Source: Verrucomicrobiia bacterium (GTDB lineage Bacteria > Verrucomicrobiota > Verrucomicrobiia > Opitutales > Opitutaceae). Taken from it: a DNA stretch of 17,293 nucleotides. Position 1 is the first letter of the stretch. Every line of letters starts with the position of its first letter. The DNA is taken from NCBI GenBank assembly GCA_030424825.1, contig JAUHWE010000020.1:1-17293 (forward strand), in the 5' to 3' direction. The translations under genes were made by a program, and so were the position numbers. Shown piece after piece: positions 15,790-17,293 of the stretch. The notes under the pieces are model-generated. The model was given only the letters and a program-made list of their open reading frames with translations, did not search any database and had not been told where the DNA came from.

Positions 15790-16926
15790 ATGAGTATCGA
15801 TTCCGATCCCCGAATACTAATTCTCACTCACGAGTTTTTCCCGAAAAGAGGAGGGATCGCCACATACACTGAGGAAATAGCGCAAGGAGCTGCCAATATT
15901 GGCCAGAAGGTAGAGGTTTGGGCTCCAAAGTCGACCGCCCTCTCAAAGGGTGGCTTCCCTTTTCCCATACGGGAGATGAACCTAAAAGGCTCTCAAGACC
16001 TGACCTGCCAGATTAACCTCGCCCGGGAATGGAGACGGAATCGAGAGATGATTCAGAACTCTATCGTCCATCTGACGGATCCTGGACCCATCCTTGCGAT
16101 GCGCTATCTTCAGTTTATGCGATCTGCAAAACCACGGAGGCTTGTGCTCACCTTCCATGGATCCGAAGTCATCAGATTCTCGAGAAATCGCTTCACTAAA
16201 TTATTGATAAATAGGGTCATACAGAAATGCGACCGCATAAATGTACTTTCCCAGTATACATGCTCGCTTCTCGAAAGACACTTTCCTCAATCCCCTCCAA
16301 AGACACTAGTCACTCCTGGTGCGCTTCGTTCTGGCTTTCGCATTCCGGACACCAAAGAGAGAAAAAACACCCACCCCCTGATAATACTCACTGTAGGACG
16401 ACTCCATCCTCGAAAAGGGCAGGCAGAAACACTCGATGCGCTCGCCGCTCTACCCGAGTCGACTCGTCGAGGAATTGAATTCTGGATCGTTGGTTCAGGA
16501 GTTAAGTTCGGATATAGCAAAGAGTTAAAACGCAAAGCAAACGAAGCGGGATTTCGCGTTAAGTTTTTTGGAAGCGTTTCTGACGAGAAGCTGCAACGAC
16601 TCTACTCAAAGGCTGACATTTTCTCCCTCACTAGCGTCAATTTCCGGAAAAGCGTCGAAGGATTCGGTCTTGTCTACCTTGAAGCAGCGGCCCACGGCCT
16701 CCCCATTGTAGCCAATCGTGTTGGAGGTGTTTCGGAAGCCGTGTGCCACATGGAAAACGGCATTCTTGTCAAACCGCATGACAAGAAGTCCCTAACACAG
16801 GCTTTCAGTCGATTGATTCAAGACGAAGCCCTTCGAACAAAAATGGGGGAACAGGGCAGAGTTTGGTCGCAACGTCACAACTGGAATCAAATTGCCAAAG
16901 ACCTCTATGCCGGACTCGATGTATAA
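15790..16926 (+). CDS. GT4-family glycosyltransferase
   Basis: A 378-residue retaining GT-B glycosyltransferase of the GT4 type. It transfers a sugar from a nucleotide-sugar donor, probably in cell-surface polysaccharide or glycolipid synthesis at the cytoplasmic face. The acceptor-side loop KRGGIATYTEEIA is at about 19-31. The second domain begins near 195 with ILTVGRLHPRKG (199-210), whose R204 and K209 are the usual phosphate contacts. The donor-binding EGFGLVYLEAAAHGLPIVA (290-308) has the E-x7-E pair E290/E298, followed by RVGGVSEAV. There is no signal peptide or membrane span. The frame extends to a GTG at 15727. I choose the ATG at 15790 because MSIDSDPRILILTHEFFP is the usual beginning of the fold; no Shine-Dalgarno supports either. 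It is divergent from the ACP-dehydratase gene and 53 nt before the thioesterase. Donor and acceptor are unknown. Confidence 0.9.
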   Translation: MSIDSDPRILILTHEFFPKRGGIATYTEEIAQGAANIGQKVEVWAPKSTALSKGGFPFPIREMNLKGSQDLTCQINLAREWRRNREMIQNSIVHLTDPGPILAMRYLQFMRSAKPRRLVLTFHGSEVIRFSRNRFTKLLINRVIQKCDRINVLSQYTCSLLERHFPQSPPKTLVTPGALRSGFRIPDTKERKNTHPLIILTVGRLHPRKGQAETLDALAALPESTRRGIEFWIVGSGVKFGYSKELKRKANEAGFRVKFFGSVSDEKLQRLYSKADIFSLTSVNFRKSVEGFGLVYLEAAAHGLPIVANRVGGVSEAVCHMENGILVKPHDKKSLTQAFSRLIQDEALRTKMGEQGRVWSQRHNWNQIAKDLYAGLDV

Positions 16927-16979
16927 CGTCCATTCCTAATCTTGCAAAAGTATCCGATTCAAAAGCTATCTCCTTTCCT

Positions 16980-17293
16980 ATGATCTCTAGTGTCACCAAG
17001 ATCGAAGTACGTTATTCAGAAACTGACATGATGGGGATCGTGTACCATGCGAGTTACCTGCCTTGGTTAGAGCTCGGAAGAACGAACCTCCTAAAGGAAC
17101 AAGGAATTTCCTACGCGTCCATCGAACAGTCAGGATTCTTCCTTCCCGTCGTCGAAATCCAAATGAAATACCGGCGCCCCGCGACCTACGACGATACCAT
17201 TACAATCAAAACGATCATGAAAGAAAAGGCATTCGCCAAGATCCGGCTCGACTATGAATTGTACAAAAATGACGAGTTGATCGCTACCGGCTA
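16980..17293 (+). CDS. 4HBT-type acyl-CoA/acyl-ACP thioesterase, N-terminal part, cut by window edge
   Basis: The first 104 residues of a hotdog-fold thioesterase of the 4-hydroxybenzoyl-CoA thioesterase/YbgC group. These proteins are usually about 130-150 residues, so most of it is visible. The signature is VRYSETDMMGIVYHASYLPW in two parts, YSETD with catalytic D16 and VYHASYLPWLELGR (21-34). FLPVVEIQMKYRRPATYDD fits the second strand region. The ATG at 16980 has a pyrimidine-rich leader and no Shine-Dalgarno. It follows the glycosyltransferase by 53 nt and may share its transcript. Candidate substrates are short or medium acyl thioesters, an acyl chain made by the neighbouring ACP-dehydratase/KAS pair, or DHNA-CoA of menaquinone synthesis; sequence alone does not choose between them. 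Confidence 0.9.
   Translation, partial: MISSVTKIEVRYSETDMMGIVYHASYLPWLELGRTNLLKEQGISYASIEQSGFFLPVVEIQMKYRRPATYDDTITIKTIMKEKAFAKIRLDYELYKNDELIATG

Noticed and set aside
16980..17293. Firm assignment as DHNA-CoA thioesterase of menaquinone synthesis
   Set aside because: The menC-menE pair is over 11 kb away and the 4HBT fold covers many substrates, so only a general thioesterase call is justified.

Overview
The window is a stretch of bacterial chromosome of moderate GC content, densely packed with housekeeping genes. It holds eleven confident genes plus a twelfth cut by the right edge. I see no tRNA, rRNA, CRISPR array, insertion sequence, phage gene or toxin gene. The gene families, the unusual guaB/purA pair and the scarcity of Shine-Dalgarno sequences fit a member of the Verrucomicrobiota, perhaps class Opitutae. 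That placement is an inference from general impression and is not proven by any marker here.

Layout. Positions 1-5223 are read leftward in the order menC, menE, polX, dnaK. MenC and MenE are two consecutive steps of menaquinone synthesis (o-succinylbenzoate synthase, then its CoA ligase) and lie 7 nt apart. PolX is a repair polymerase with an intact PHP nuclease domain. DnaK is cut by the left edge. Positions 5324-8639 are read rightward: guaB and purA, the two enzymes that compete for IMP at the GMP/AMP branch point. Both are recognisable but diverge from the textbook enzymes at active-site positions. panE (8651-9568, leftward) converges on purA with only 11 nt between stops. A gene-free gap of about 700 bp follows (9569-10275). 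It contains a tandem pair of DnaA-box-like 9-mers and several short repeats. Next, rightward, come a HAD phosphatase and recD2, 3 nt apart and probably translationally coupled. recD2 converges on a beta-ketoacyl-ACP synthase gene with 12 nt between stops.

The least ordinary part is 13174-15585, read leftward: a single polypeptide that joins an acyl carrier protein to a FabZ-like hotdog dehydratase, followed by a FabB/FabF-type condensing enzyme. Together they supply a carrier, a condensing step and a dehydration step. They look like the core of a dedicated acyl-chain (fatty-acid or polyene-like) assembly unit. The ketoreductase and enoyl reductase would have to come from elsewhere. Divergent from it are a GT4 glycosyltransferase and the start of a 4HBT-type thioesterase, which might hydrolyse or tailor acyl thioesters. 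The roughly 200-bp divergent region between them can fold in two mutually exclusive ways.

Many start codons (guaB, purA, panE, the HAD phosphatase, the glycosyltransferase, the thioesterase) have no visible Shine-Dalgarno sequence. Starts are therefore chosen mainly by family alignment and are less certain than stops.
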